From Bacteroidales bacterium (lineage in GTDB: Bacteria > Bacteroidota > Bacteroidia > Bacteroidales > FEN-979): 64,000 nucleotides of DNA. This document shows, in pieces, positions 8,975 through 17,110 of this stretch (position 1 is the first letter of the stretch; the number at the start of each line of letters is the position of its first letter). Location of the stretch: NCBI GenBank assembly GCA_023231065.1, contig JALNWE010000009.1:3447-67446 (forward strand). The letters are read 5' to 3'. The notes beneath the pieces are model-generated. The model did no database searches. It worked only from the letters and a program-made list of their open reading frames with translations, and had not been told where the DNA came from. A program made the translations under genes and the position numbers.

Positions 8975-10126
8975 ATGAGTGGCAAAACAACAAACGACCG
9001 TATTTTATGGCTGACCGATACGTTTGGCGATAAGAATGGGGTATCCACGGTTTTAAATACAATACACCAGGAAATCAGGTTCCGTAACCTGCCGATCGAT
9101 ATTCTGGTTTGCAGCAATACGCTTCAACCGGAAGAACATCTCATCGTTATCAGGCCATTAACGGAGTTCACCTTTCCCTTATATCGCAACCAGACAATCC
9201 GGATCCCGGTTTTTTTATCCATCCAGCGAATTTTCAGGCGGGGAAAGTATACCCGGATCATCTGTTCGACCGAAGGACCGATGGGAATAGCAGCGCTCTG
9301 GCTGAAAAAAACTTTTTCTGTTGAAGCTTCCTTTTTCCTACATACAGATTGGCTCATTTTTGCCCAAGCATTTTTATCGCTTGAGGAAACGGGTATGGGC
9401 AGAATTCAGAAAATTCTCAAAGCATATTACCAAGGGTTCAACAATGTTTTCGTATTGAATACCGACCAGCAGAAATGGTTGACCGGGGCTGAAATGGGAT
9501 TTGATCCATCCAGGGTATTCCTTACCGCACATTGGGCTGATCGGATTTTTACAGATCCTTTGACCACCTGCCCTGTTATATCCCCGTTCAACATAAACGC
9601 ACCGGCAATCCTGTATGCCGGACGCCTTAGCAAGGAAAAGGGCGTGTCAGACATTCGGGCGATTTTCAGCATGGTAAGATTGATAATTCCTGAAATGCAA
9701 ATCATAGTTGCAGGAACCGGCCCATGTGAAGAAGAGTTAAAGCAATCTATACCCGACGCTCTTTTCCTCGGTTGGGTCAATCATGAAGCAATGCCCTCCT
9801 TATTTCATTCCGCGGATATCATGCTGCTCCCTTCGCGTTTTGATACCTTTAGCTGCGTTACACTGGAAGCGCTCAGTTGCGGGTTACCGGTAGCGGCTTA
9901 TAATACCAAAGGCCCCAAAGACATCATTCAGGATTCGGTAAATGGTTTTCTGGCAGAAACCCCGGAGGAGTTGGCGGGTAAAATCATCGGGTATTTTCTT
10001 TTCCCTGATTTAAGATTAAAGATGAAAAAGGCTGCTCGTTTGAGGGCAGAAGATTACCATGCGGAGCCTATTATGGACAAGTTGCTTCACGACATCGGAT
10101 TATTCAAAGAAACCCTATCGGTATGA
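8975..10126 (+). CDS. GT4 glycosyltransferase, SQD2/Agt-like (GT4-2)
   Basis: A GT-B fold glycosyltransferase of 383 residues. Visible motifs are LTDTFGDKNGVSTVLNTI (N-terminal glycine loop), CSTEGPMGIAALWL and FLHTDWLIFAQ (acceptor half; the first recalls the STEGPLG motif of SQD2-type lipid GTs), then ILYAGRLSKEKGVSDI and MLLPSRFDTFSCVTLEALSCGLPVAAY (sugar-nucleotide half with the E-x7-E region). Likely role: addition of a sugar to diacylglycerol or to the product of GT4-1. It is divergent from plcP with a shared 11-bp array. A GTG at 8957 is in frame, but ATG 8975 is preferred. Its stop overlaps the next start (ATGA). Confidence 0.82.
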   Translation: MSGKTTNDRILWLTDTFGDKNGVSTVLNTIHQEIRFRNLPIDILVCSNTLQPEEHLIVIRPLTEFTFPLYRNQTIRIPVFLSIQRIFRRGKYTRIICSTEGPMGIAALWLKKTFSVEASFFLHTDWLIFAQAFLSLEETGMGRIQKILKAYYQGFNNVFVLNTDQQKWLTGAEMGFDPSRVFLTAHWADRIFTDPLTTCPVISPFNINAPAILYAGRLSKEKGVSDIRAIFSMVRLIIPEMQIIVAGTGPCEEELKQSIPDALFLGWVNHEAMPSLFHSADIMLLPSRFDTFSCVTLEALSCGLPVAAYNTKGPKDIIQDSVNGFLAETPEELAGKIIGYFLFPDLRLKMKKAARLRAEDYHAEPIMDKLLHDIGLFKETLSV

Positions 10127-10770
10127 ACAAGACAGACAAAAAACCTTGGATTTGGTGGAAACACGGAGTGATCTATCATATTTATCCGCGGAACCTAAGA
10201 CGTTCTTTAGAAATTGCTGGATCGGTCCGGAAGTTGTTAGACCAGTATGATGACAGGGCAGGAGTCGGAGAAATTTATACCCCTCCTCCGGGAGATGCGA
10301 AGAGCGCTGCAAGGTATTGGCCTTTGTTCGCTGGCAGGGACAAGGCGCGTACACCCATGCAATGGACTCCTGAACAAAATGGCGGGTTCACAAAGGGGAC
10401 ACCCTGGCTTCCACTTAACAGGGACACTCCAAAGCGTAACATAAAGGCGCAGGAAAGCGAGCCGGAATCCCTGCTGAATCATTACAGGAATCTGATCAAA
10501 TTACGTAAAACCAGCGAAGCCCTTCAAAGAGGTTCGTGGCTCCCTGTGACCAACGGTCAACACGGCGTACTTGCCTATTTCCGGATAACCGCTGAAGAGC
10601 GAATCCTTGTGATCCTAAACTTTACAGGCAGAAATAGAAAACTATCCCTATCGGAGCATACCTATGGAAAGATTTTATTTTCAACCCACAAAAACCCGGG
10701 GAAATTTAGTTATCTTCAGAATATGCAGATCAACCCTTATGAGACAACAATCTGCCACATTTGTGAATGA
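10123..10770 (+). pseudogene. GH13 alpha-glucosidase relic with in-frame internal deletions
   Basis: The 215-residue frame keeps the first 23 residues of a GH13 oligo-1,6-glucosidase (WWKHGVIYHIYPR), then jumps to the beta-5 region (KLLDQYDDRAGVGEIYTP, with the acid/base Glu at 50), and then to the end of the barrel (GRDKARTPMQW at about 71) followed by a normal C-terminal beta domain. The beta-4 nucleophile Asp (GFRxDV) and the third carboxylate Asp (NHD) are absent; a full enzyme has about 540 residues. It cannot be a working hydrolase. No stop or frameshift interrupts it, and its ATG overlaps the stop of GT4-2 (ATGA), so it is probably still translated. Confidence 0.72.
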
Positions 10771-10799
10771 AAGGGGCCTTGCCCCCTTCGCGGTCAATA

Positions 10800-11105
10800 T
10801 CAGAGAACAAGAACAGAATTCTCAGAACCCAGTCCGCTCGGAATGAATTTATCTGCCCCAGGATCGTTTTCCCAGCTAGAACCATCAATCAGGTACCGGA
10901 ACTGGTATTCTTTCCCGGTTTTAAGATCAAGGGATGCAGACCATATATCGGTTTTAGCCTTTTTCAACGGGTTTTCCCCAATCTTCCAATTGTTAAAATC
11001 ACCAACCAGGAGGACGGATGAAGCTGATTTATATTGATCTCCGGAAAGAGAAAATTTTACTTTGCAAACAGCTTTTGCCTTCAAAAATTTCTTTTCTATG
11101 CTCAT
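10800..11105 (-). CDS. Small CBM48 (isoamylase early-set / glycogen-binding) protein
   Basis: A stand-alone carbohydrate-binding protein of 101 residues: MSIEKKFLKAKAVCKVKFSL, then LLVGDFNNWKIGENPLKKAK and EYQFRYLIDGSSWENDPGAD, the core of the CBM48/AMPK glycogen-binding fold with its aromatic residues. Small cytoplasmic proteins of this exact layout are widespread in Bacteroidota; their role in glycogen binding or regulation is presumed. An upstream in-frame ATG at 11153 precedes the promoter box at 11138-11145 and is rejected. It is convergent with the GH13 relic, 29 bp away, and may be the surviving part of an alpha-glucan locus. Confidence 0.85.
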   Translation of the reverse strand: MSIEKKFLKAKAVCKVKFSLSGDQYKSASSVLLVGDFNNWKIGENPLKKAKTDIWSASLDLKTGKEYQFRYLIDGSSWENDPGADKFIPSGLGSENSVLVL

Positions 11106-11137
11106 AATAATGGTTTTTAGTAATAATTGATATGATG

Positions 11138-11145
11138 CAAAATTA
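11138..11145 (-). promoter_or_regulatory. -7 promoter box of the CBM48 gene
   Basis: The minus strand reads TAATTTTG, a full TAnnTTTG match, 32 nt upstream of the ATG at 11105. Confidence 0.55.
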
Positions 11146-11191
11146 CAACTCATTCTGAACGCGAATGTGAAATAATTGTTAAATCAATCAT

Positions 11192-11259
11192 GAGGCCACT
11201 CCAAAAACTACTTTTAACCGCTAAGTAAAAGTTAAGATTTGACTTTTCGGAGCAGGCTC
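11192..11259. repeat. Palindromic interspersed repeat, copy A
   Basis: The ends form an inverted repeat: GAGGCCACTCC at the left and CGGAGCAGGCTC at the right. It contains CCACTCCAAAAACTACTTT (19 nt), found identically in copy D (63273-63314, other strand), and ACTACTTTTAACCGCTAAG, close to copy B (57435-57480). It overlaps no gene. Confidence 0.6.
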
Positions 11260-11280
11260 AATAATACTAATACGAACGAA

Positions 11281-12135
11281 ATGAAAAAGAATGAAACCGG
11301 AGAATATCTTTTACTGATTTATCGTAAACGAATAGCATCACTTCTTGCCAATATTTACAAAGCAGGTTGCACCCGCGATCCCAGGATTATTTTGAGGGTA
11401 AGACTGGATCTTAATAAAATTTATGCGTTATTCGGACTTTTTGAAATGATCGACCCCAACGCCTTTAAAAAACAGGCTCATTATCTCTTGTTTAAAAAAT
11501 TATTAAAGTATGCAGAGAAAATTCGGCACGTACAAGTAAATTACCTTTTATTGGATAAAAATGACTACTATACCCCAAAAAACAACCCGTTTATTCTTTG
11601 GCTAAATAAGGAAGAGATAAATGCGACACACAAATTCCTAAAAGCAATCAAATTATTTAATGATGAAGAATTAAGTGAAACGGAAAAAAAAATCGAGAAA
11701 ATTTGTTATAGTAATTCAATGTTAAAACTTAGGTCAAAAACGGATGCGTTTATTTTCAGGAAAGCTGTTGCTGTCGACACTCTATTATCGGATAACATAA
11801 TAATGGATAAAAAATTGAATAAGGTAAAGAGACACTTGAAATTGATGTCCACCGTATGTACGCTTGTTATTACAGTCAAACCGAAAATAAAACTTGATAG
11901 AATAGTCACGGCGCTGAATAGAACAGAAATGATGATTGGTGATTGGTACGACGGGGTTATTTTACAGGAAGCAATTGGACGTTTTCTGAGGTTAGACGCC
12001 CCTGAATCTATAGAAGAAAGAAATCCGCTAACCCAATTGCGGCAACAAATCATTGATCATGACCAAAACCTTGTTCAGCATTTTTTACCCGAAGTCAAGG
12101 CGCTTGTGCGGGGTATAATCAGGGACAACAGTTAG
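11281..12135 (+). CDS. CHAD-domain-like helical protein
   Basis: A mostly alpha-helical, lysine- and arginine-rich protein of 284 residues. Two related halves are visible: RIILRVRLDLNKIYALFGLFEMIDP near residue 35, and DRIVTALNRTEMMIGDWYDGVILQEAIG near residue 205; this pattern of helices with basic residues matches the CHAD domain (conserved histidine alpha-helical), which binds polyphosphate granules. Several histidines are present (AHYLL, ATHKFL, DHDQNLVQHFL). The match is by pattern and less certain than for the enzymes here. A TTG at 11239 is in frame but lies within repeat A; ATG 11281 is used. AT content is higher than in neighbouring genes. Confidence 0.55.
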   Translation: MKKNETGEYLLLIYRKRIASLLANIYKAGCTRDPRIILRVRLDLNKIYALFGLFEMIDPNAFKKQAHYLLFKKLLKYAEKIRHVQVNYLLLDKNDYYTPKNNPFILWLNKEEINATHKFLKAIKLFNDEELSETEKKIEKICYSNSMLKLRSKTDAFIFRKAVAVDTLLSDNIIMDKKLNKVKRHLKLMSTVCTLVITVKPKIKLDRIVTALNRTEMMIGDWYDGVILQEAIGRFLRLDAPESIEERNPLTQLRQQIIDHDQNLVQHFLPEVKALVRGIIRDNS

Positions 12136-12540
12136 GGACCAATCACAGGTCAAATATTTAGGACCTTGTATTATTTGAACTCATCCCGGTTGATTTCCCG
12201 TCCCTTTTCATCGCAGATTATCCAGACTCCTTTTTATATTCTATGTTGTCCAGGCGCCCTCTTTTTTATTATCTTAGATCTGTCGACCTTATAATTTTCA
12301 GATACGCTTGGGGCAATTGCACTTCGTTCGTTTCATGTCGTTGGTGTGAATAGCATAAATTCAGATCATTCCAAAGCATACAACTGAGCCATGCAAAACC
12401 TTCAATAATAAGCTATATGTTATTCTGTATTCAGTATTTATTATGATATTTCTTGGTTTTAGTGATGGTCCTATTGTATTTCCGGCTAACCTATCTTATC
12501 TTTACTCCCGATTTCCTCAAGCAGAGTAATATCAGATAGT
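12136..12540. other. 405-bp intergenic region with a possible gene remnant
   Basis: No complete gene, RNA gene or hairpin was recognised. On the minus strand 12171-12268 looks like a decayed coding end (see separate entry). The rest is AT-rich. No TAnnTTTG box was found near the ATG at 12541. Confidence 0.5.
12171..12268 (-). pseudogene. Possible frameshifted 3' end of a lost gene
   Basis: Two adjoining minus-strand frames read RGRLDNIEYKK and then GVWIICDEKGREINRDEFK followed by TAA. They join if one base is restored in an AAAAAGG run. The residue composition looks protein-like, but a stop lies just upstream and no family was recognised, so this could be chance. Confidence 0.25.
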
Positions 12541-12999
12541 ATGAAAAAGAAAACCACAAAAAAACCAAAAAATACCGGGAAAAAAATAACGGGGAAAGCC
12601 GGTCGTGCCATAAAACTGGAATTCCACCTGGATGCATCATTACTGCTCTCCGATATCTTTGAAAAAAAAATCAAATATCTTTTGTGGAAACTTGAAAACC
12701 ACAAACCGGGGGCCGGGTTCTCCCTTGAACAGTCTGTCAAGAGGTTGAAATACCTGCATATCAGCAAAAAGTATCCTTTGCTTAACGCCTATATTAGCAT
12801 TGACCTCATCGATGAGATCCGTAACTGGAAAAATCAGCGTAATGCTATTCTCAAGGACCTGATGGATATTCATGTGTCGAAAAGCAGGCTGGAAAACCTG
12901 ACTACCGATGGGGTCAAAATATTGAAAATATTCAACAAGTCTGTAAAACAAATCAAATCCACCCTCAACCCAGATCGTCCACCTCATCAACAAGAATGA
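12541..12999 (+). CDS. Unknown protein with lysine-rich N-terminal tail
   Basis: A 152-residue protein without signal peptide or membrane segment. Residues 1-24 are almost entirely K, T, G, R (KKKTTKKPKNTGKKITGK), a tail suited to binding a polyanion. The rest is helical: residues about 60-130 contain LEQSVKRLKYLHISKKYPLL and IDEIRNWKNQRNAILKDLMD. The WKNQRNAI phrase recalls the W-x-x-x-RN-x-x-x-H core of HEPN-like helical proteins, but the histidine is replaced, so the resemblance is weak. It overlaps the downstream kinase start by ATGA and should be translated with it, which hints at a role in the same signalling pathway. Confidence 0.6.
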   Translation: MKKKTTKKPKNTGKKITGKAGRAIKLEFHLDASLLLSDIFEKKIKYLLWKLENHKPGAGFSLEQSVKRLKYLHISKKYPLLNAYISIDLIDEIRNWKNQRNAILKDLMDIHVSKSRLENLTTDGVKILKIFNKSVKQIKSTLNPDRPPHQQE

Positions 13000-15383
13000 G
13001 AAGGCTTTTGCTTTCGGTAATCTTTTTGTGGATACTTATCCCGGTATCTCTTTCAGGATCAGTGAATTTATCCCATATTTCCTATGATAGCTGCCTGTTC
13101 AGGCATTTGTCGGGACTTTTACCTGATTTGAATGGCCGGGGGAAGGCTGAGATATTACTAATCATGGCGGGACAGATATCCGATACGCTTCCTGATCAAT
13201 CCCTTATTTTGCTTGAAAAAGCATTCCGTATTGCCGTACAGGAATCTGATATTGTAATGAAAGCCCGTATCAGAAAAATGATGGGAGAGTGTTTTTGGAA
13301 GAAACAAAAATATGATCTTGCCCTCGTAAACTTTCAGGCATCCTTAAAAATATCAAAACAGATAGAAGATTATGAAACCGAAATACCAATCCTGGTTGTC
13401 ATAGGCATGTTGAACCGGGATCAAAAAGATTACAGTTCTGCGTCCCGGTATTTTCAACTCGGATTGGACAAAGCCCGGTTACATAAAAGCAAACTATGGA
13501 CCTCCGATTGTCTCAATCAAATGGCAATCACCATGCAGTTGAAGGGCGATTTTATAAAAGCGAAACAACTTTACTTTGAAGCTTTATCGGAAATCCGTCC
13601 CCTTGGAAATAAACAGTTGGAAATATCAATCCTTAATAACCTTGGCAGTATTTATATCGAGAAAAAACAATATGATTCGGCGCTGCTATTTTATAAAAAA
13701 GCTTTGCCCGAAATAGATAAAATGGATGGCTTTTTACAAGGAAATATTTTTACCCGGATCGCTCATATATACTCCTTGAGGCCGAATTTGAAAAAATCCC
13801 TGGAATGGAACCGTAAAGCATTTAAGATCAGGGAACAATATAATGACCACCAGAATGTTGCCAGTTCACTGATCAACATGGCCGGGGACCTGTTCTTACT
13901 CGATTGCCCCGATTCGGCTTTTTTCTATTTGAACCAGGGTTTGTTGTTGGCCGGGAAGTATGGTCAGCAAAACCTTATTGAAAATGCATACCGTCATGTT
14001 TATCGGTATTACCTGAAGAAAGGTGATTATCGAAAAGCGCTTGAGAATTACAGGCAATACACATTTTTATCAGATAGTATCTTAAAACTTCGAAACCAGG
14101 GAAATATTTCGATCATCGAGGCTAACCTGAGCATTATCAATATTGAAGAATCCAATAAACTTCTGGTCGAACAAAATAAAATTCAATCCCTTCATCTATC
14201 GAACCAGAAAACCCAGTACATCCTGATGAGGGTATTGGTTGCGCTCGGGATCATCCTTATCATATTTATCCTTTTCCAATATAGTTCCATCCGGCGTGCC
14301 CGTAAAAGCAAACAAGATCTGTACTATCTTTTGACGCGGGAAAAATCCGAAAGTGAAAAGATACAGCAACAAACCCGGAAACGCGAACTGCAATATCGTT
14401 TTCTCACAGAAAATACAATTGATTTTATTACTCATTTGAACAATAAAAATAAAAGGATTTATGCTTCTCCTTCCTCTCTGCAAATGTTTGGTTTCACACC
14501 GGATGAGATGCTGAAAAGAAGTTCTTATGATATTTGCCACCTTGACTTTATCAAACAATCCGAACAAACCTTTTCGGAAATGTTGGAAACCAGAAGAGAA
14601 AAACAGTTTGTTTACAGGACCCAGAAAAAAAACGGAAGTTATTTTTGGGTTGAAAGTATTTTAAATCCCATATTTGATCCTTCAACGGGTGAATTTAAAG
14701 AGATTGTTGGAGTTACCCGCGATATTAATGAACGAAAAAACATCGAATTAGAAATTATGGAAAGCACTCGGCAAAAAGTTAACCTGTTAAAGGAAATACA
14801 TCATCGCGTAAAAAATAATTTTGCCATTTTGGTCAGTTTGATTAATATGCAGATAGACCAAAGTAAAAATCCCGAAGTTATTCAATCATTATCTAACCTG
14901 CAGCTCCGGATCCGCACCATGGCATTGGTACACGAAATGCTATACCGGTCGAAGGATTTTGAAAAAATATCTTTTCCCGATTACCTCCGCTCCCTGGTTT
15001 CGGTTGTTGCAGGAAGCTTTAACCGAAGGGATATTCAGACCATCATTGAAACTGAGGACGCTTTTTTGGATATAGGATCATCCATCCCGGTTGGCCTGAT
15101 CATCAACGAAGTCATGAGCAATACATACATGCATGCCTTCCCCGGCGAAAGAAGCGGTAATGTCAGGATTTTGTTAAAAAAACAACCGGATTCCCCTTCC
15201 ATCACACTGATCATTCATGACGACGGCATTGGCTTGCCTGATTCGTTTTCGCTGGAGCAGGTCAGGACGATGGGGCTCCAGATCGTTCAAATTTTAAGCA
15301 GACAATTAGAAGCAGATGTCATTTTGAAAAATGACGAGGGAACCTTATTTTCACTCTGTTTTAAATGCAAGGCCGACCAATGA
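12996..15383 (+). CDS. Sensor histidine kinase: TPR, membrane segment, PAS, HisKA_2
   Basis: A 795-residue kinase. Signal peptide (1-20), then tetratricopeptide repeats in the periplasm (about 60-370; repeats such as AKQLYFEALSEIRPLGNKQL), a single membrane helix at about 408-428 (LVALGIILIIFILFQYSS), a PAS/PAC domain (about 465-585; ITHLNNKNKRIYASPSSLQM and GVTRDINERK), a HisKA_2 dimerisation domain with phospho-acceptor in EIHHRVKNNFAIL (about 603) and a HATPase domain (INEVMSNTYMHAF, DDGIGLPD). No partner response regulator gene is adjacent. Translation is probably coupled to the preceding gene by the ATGA overlap. Confidence 0.88.
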   Translation: MRRLLLSVIFLWILIPVSLSGSVNLSHISYDSCLFRHLSGLLPDLNGRGKAEILLIMAGQISDTLPDQSLILLEKAFRIAVQESDIVMKARIRKMMGECFWKKQKYDLALVNFQASLKISKQIEDYETEIPILVVIGMLNRDQKDYSSASRYFQLGLDKARLHKSKLWTSDCLNQMAITMQLKGDFIKAKQLYFEALSEIRPLGNKQLEISILNNLGSIYIEKKQYDSALLFYKKALPEIDKMDGFLQGNIFTRIAHIYSLRPNLKKSLEWNRKAFKIREQYNDHQNVASSLINMAGDLFLLDCPDSAFFYLNQGLLLAGKYGQQNLIENAYRHVYRYYLKKGDYRKALENYRQYTFLSDSILKLRNQGNISIIEANLSIINIEESNKLLVEQNKIQSLHLSNQKTQYILMRVLVALGIILIIFILFQYSSIRRARKSKQDLYYLLTREKSESEKIQQQTRKRELQYRFLTENTIDFITHLNNKNKRIYASPSSLQMFGFTPDEMLKRSSYDICHLDFIKQSEQTFSEMLETRREKQFVYRTQKKNGSYFWVESILNPIFDPSTGEFKEIVGVTRDINERKNIELEIMESTRQKVNLLKEIHHRVKNNFAILVSLINMQIDQSKNPEVIQSLSNLQLRIRTMALVHEMLYRSKDFEKISFPDYLRSLVSVVAGSFNRRDIQTIIETEDAFLDIGSSIPVGLIINEVMSNTYMHAFPGERSGNVRILLKKQPDSPSITLIIHDDGIGLPDSFSLEQVRTMGLQIVQILSRQLEADVILKNDEGTLFSLCFKCKADQ

Positions 15384-15436
15384 TTAGTTGATAGGCCCTC
15401 GTCCCATCCCCATTTTCCCTCGTTTATTGGTTTTCG

Positions 15437-15475
15437 TTAACGATTATTTAACACAAAGGTAATCTTAGGTTAACA
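15437..15475 (+). promoter_or_regulatory. PHO-box-like array in front of the porin-pst operon
   Basis: Slots at 15437 (TTAACG), 15448 (TTAACA), 15459 (GTAATC, degenerate) and 15470 (TTAACA), each 11 bp apart. It lies 20 bp upstream of a perfect -7 box. The operon it serves encodes phosphate uptake, giving the array its functional assignment. Confidence 0.68.
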
Positions 15476-15495
15476 TATCCTGTTGAACCCCGGGA

Positions 15496-15503
15496 TACCT
15501 TTG
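15496..15503 (+). promoter_or_regulatory. -7 promoter box of the porin-pst operon
   Basis: TACCTTTG, a full TAnnTTTG match, 25 nt before the ATG at 15529. No TTG -33 element is seen at the right place, as expected for an activator-dependent promoter. Confidence 0.6.
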
Positions 15504-15528
15504 CCGTGAAATCAAAAAACATCTGCAC

Positions 15529-17067
15529 ATGAAAAAAAACATGAACGCCCTGGCTTATATCAGCCTGATTACTGCCTCTTTACTGTTTTCCTTTCCGGTA
15601 ATGGCCCAAAAACAGGTGGACGACCTGAAAAAAGAACAGGATACCATTAAAGAAAACGCGACTACTCTCCGCGACCGGATTGGAGGAGTGGAGGAAAGGC
15701 TGGCAACAGCCGAAGGCGACCTCGCCAAACTTACGAAAATCAAAATTTCGGGATATATCCAGGCCCAATGGCAGCATTTTGAGGCCGCCAGCTCTTATCC
15801 CGATAATATCTTCCAGGTTCGCCGCGCCAGGATTAAATTCCAATATGAACCGGTACAGGGTGTCGTTTTTGTTTTGCAACCCGATTTCCAACCCGGAAAT
15901 ATTACCATTAAAGATGCTTATGCCATAGCCCAGGACCCGTGGCTAAAAACCTTCTCTTTATGGGCCGGTAAATTCAACCGTCCCAATTATGAAGTTGAAT
16001 ATTCCTCCAGCAGCCGTGAAGTCCCCGAAAGATCGCGGGTTATCCGTGCCATCTATCCGGATGAACGGGCCATTGGGGCCAAACTGGAAATCGCCCCCCC
16101 GCAAATTCCACTGAAGATACAACTTGCCATTTTCAACGGGAATGACGGCCTCACCATCACCGATGCAAACGGTAATAACATCAACGCCCAAAATACCGAT
16201 TTCGACAATTATAAAGACATTATGGGCCGGGTTACATACGCTTTCAAGCTGGGTAATATCGGTGGACTGACCATCGGCGCCCATGGATATTACGGAAAGA
16301 TCAAGGCCAACAGCCTGGACGTTCTTAATTCTGATTATACGTATAATAAGACGCTGGATAATGTGGGGCAAAGCGTTAAAAAGAACTGGGTCGGGTTTGA
16401 AGCGCAGCTTTACTTCGATTTCCTCGGCGGCCTGGCATTAAAAGGCGAATATATTTTCGGCGTCAATTCCACGCCGGGTTACTTCGGAAGTTCAACAGTT
16501 GTAAGCCCCATGACCTCTGTACTGAAAAACGACACCCTGACCCTCGCGACCCTGACGACCAAAACGACAACGGGGCGTCCGGCCATCAGCAAAAATTTCA
16601 ATGGTTATTATGTTTACCTGATCAAGAATATTGGGAAGCGCAACCAGGTGGCTGTCAGGTTCGACTATTATAATCCCAACACAAAATTAGCGGCCGGCCA
16701 GATCGGCGCCGCCAAATGGGATGGCAGCAGCTCGAAAATGGTGAACAATTTTACATATGCCGGAACAGACCCGGTCATAGCGACAAATTCCCAGACCAAG
16801 ACTGTTGTAAATAACCTTTTAAAAAGCGGTACCGGTGACATTGCATACAGTACCTGGACTTTTGCCTACACCTACTTTTTTGATGACAATATCAAATTCA
16901 TGATCTCATACGAAATACCCATAAACAGGAAAAGCGGGACGGTGGATGCAAACGGTAATGGAAATGTGACTTCAAATTACACGGTCAACAATATTGCCAG
17001 CGTGTATGATTACAGCAACTGGATTAAACAGAATACCCTGACAGTAAGAATGCAGGTTAAATTTTAG
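15529..17067 (+). CDS. Phosphate-selective porin, OprO/OprP family
   Basis: An outer-membrane porin of 512 residues: signal peptide MKKNMNALAYISLITASLLF.. cleaved after VMAQ, a coiled-coil segment at about 26-62 (DDLKKEQDTIKENATTLRDR) that may trimerise in the periplasm, and a Porin_O_P barrel beginning KISGYIQAQWQHFEA with VRRARIKFQYEP and ending MQVKF with the C-terminal Phe of outer-membrane barrels. It is the first gene of a cluster with pstS-C-A-B and phoU; the gap to pstS is 43 nt. Role: diffusion of phosphate across the outer membrane at low supply. Confidence 0.9.
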   Translation: MKKNMNALAYISLITASLLFSFPVMAQKQVDDLKKEQDTIKENATTLRDRIGGVEERLATAEGDLAKLTKIKISGYIQAQWQHFEAASSYPDNIFQVRRARIKFQYEPVQGVVFVLQPDFQPGNITIKDAYAIAQDPWLKTFSLWAGKFNRPNYEVEYSSSSREVPERSRVIRAIYPDERAIGAKLEIAPPQIPLKIQLAIFNGNDGLTITDANGNNINAQNTDFDNYKDIMGRVTYAFKLGNIGGLTIGAHGYYGKIKANSLDVLNSDYTYNKTLDNVGQSVKKNWVGFEAQLYFDFLGGLALKGEYIFGVNSTPGYFGSSTVVSPMTSVLKNDTLTLATLTTKTTTGRPAISKNFNGYYVYLIKNIGKRNQVAVRFDYYNPNTKLAAGQIGAAKWDGSSSKMVNNFTYAGTDPVIATNSQTKTVVNNLLKSGTGDIAYSTWTFAYTYFFDDNIKFMISYEIPINRKSGTVDANGNGNVTSNYTVNNIASVYDYSNWIKQNTLTVRMQVKF

Positions 17068-17110
17068 CAAATCAATTAAAATTGAATACTAAACAATTAA
17101 AAATAGTTTT

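Noticed and set aside
10247..10444. Short frame overlapping the GH13 relic
   Set aside because: It is out of frame with the recognisable GH13 segments.
11179..11237. TTAA words between the CBM48 and CHAD genes considered as another PHO array
   Set aside because: The hexamers at 11179, 11214 and 11232 are not spaced at 11 bp or multiples of it, and part of the sequence belongs to palindromic copy A.
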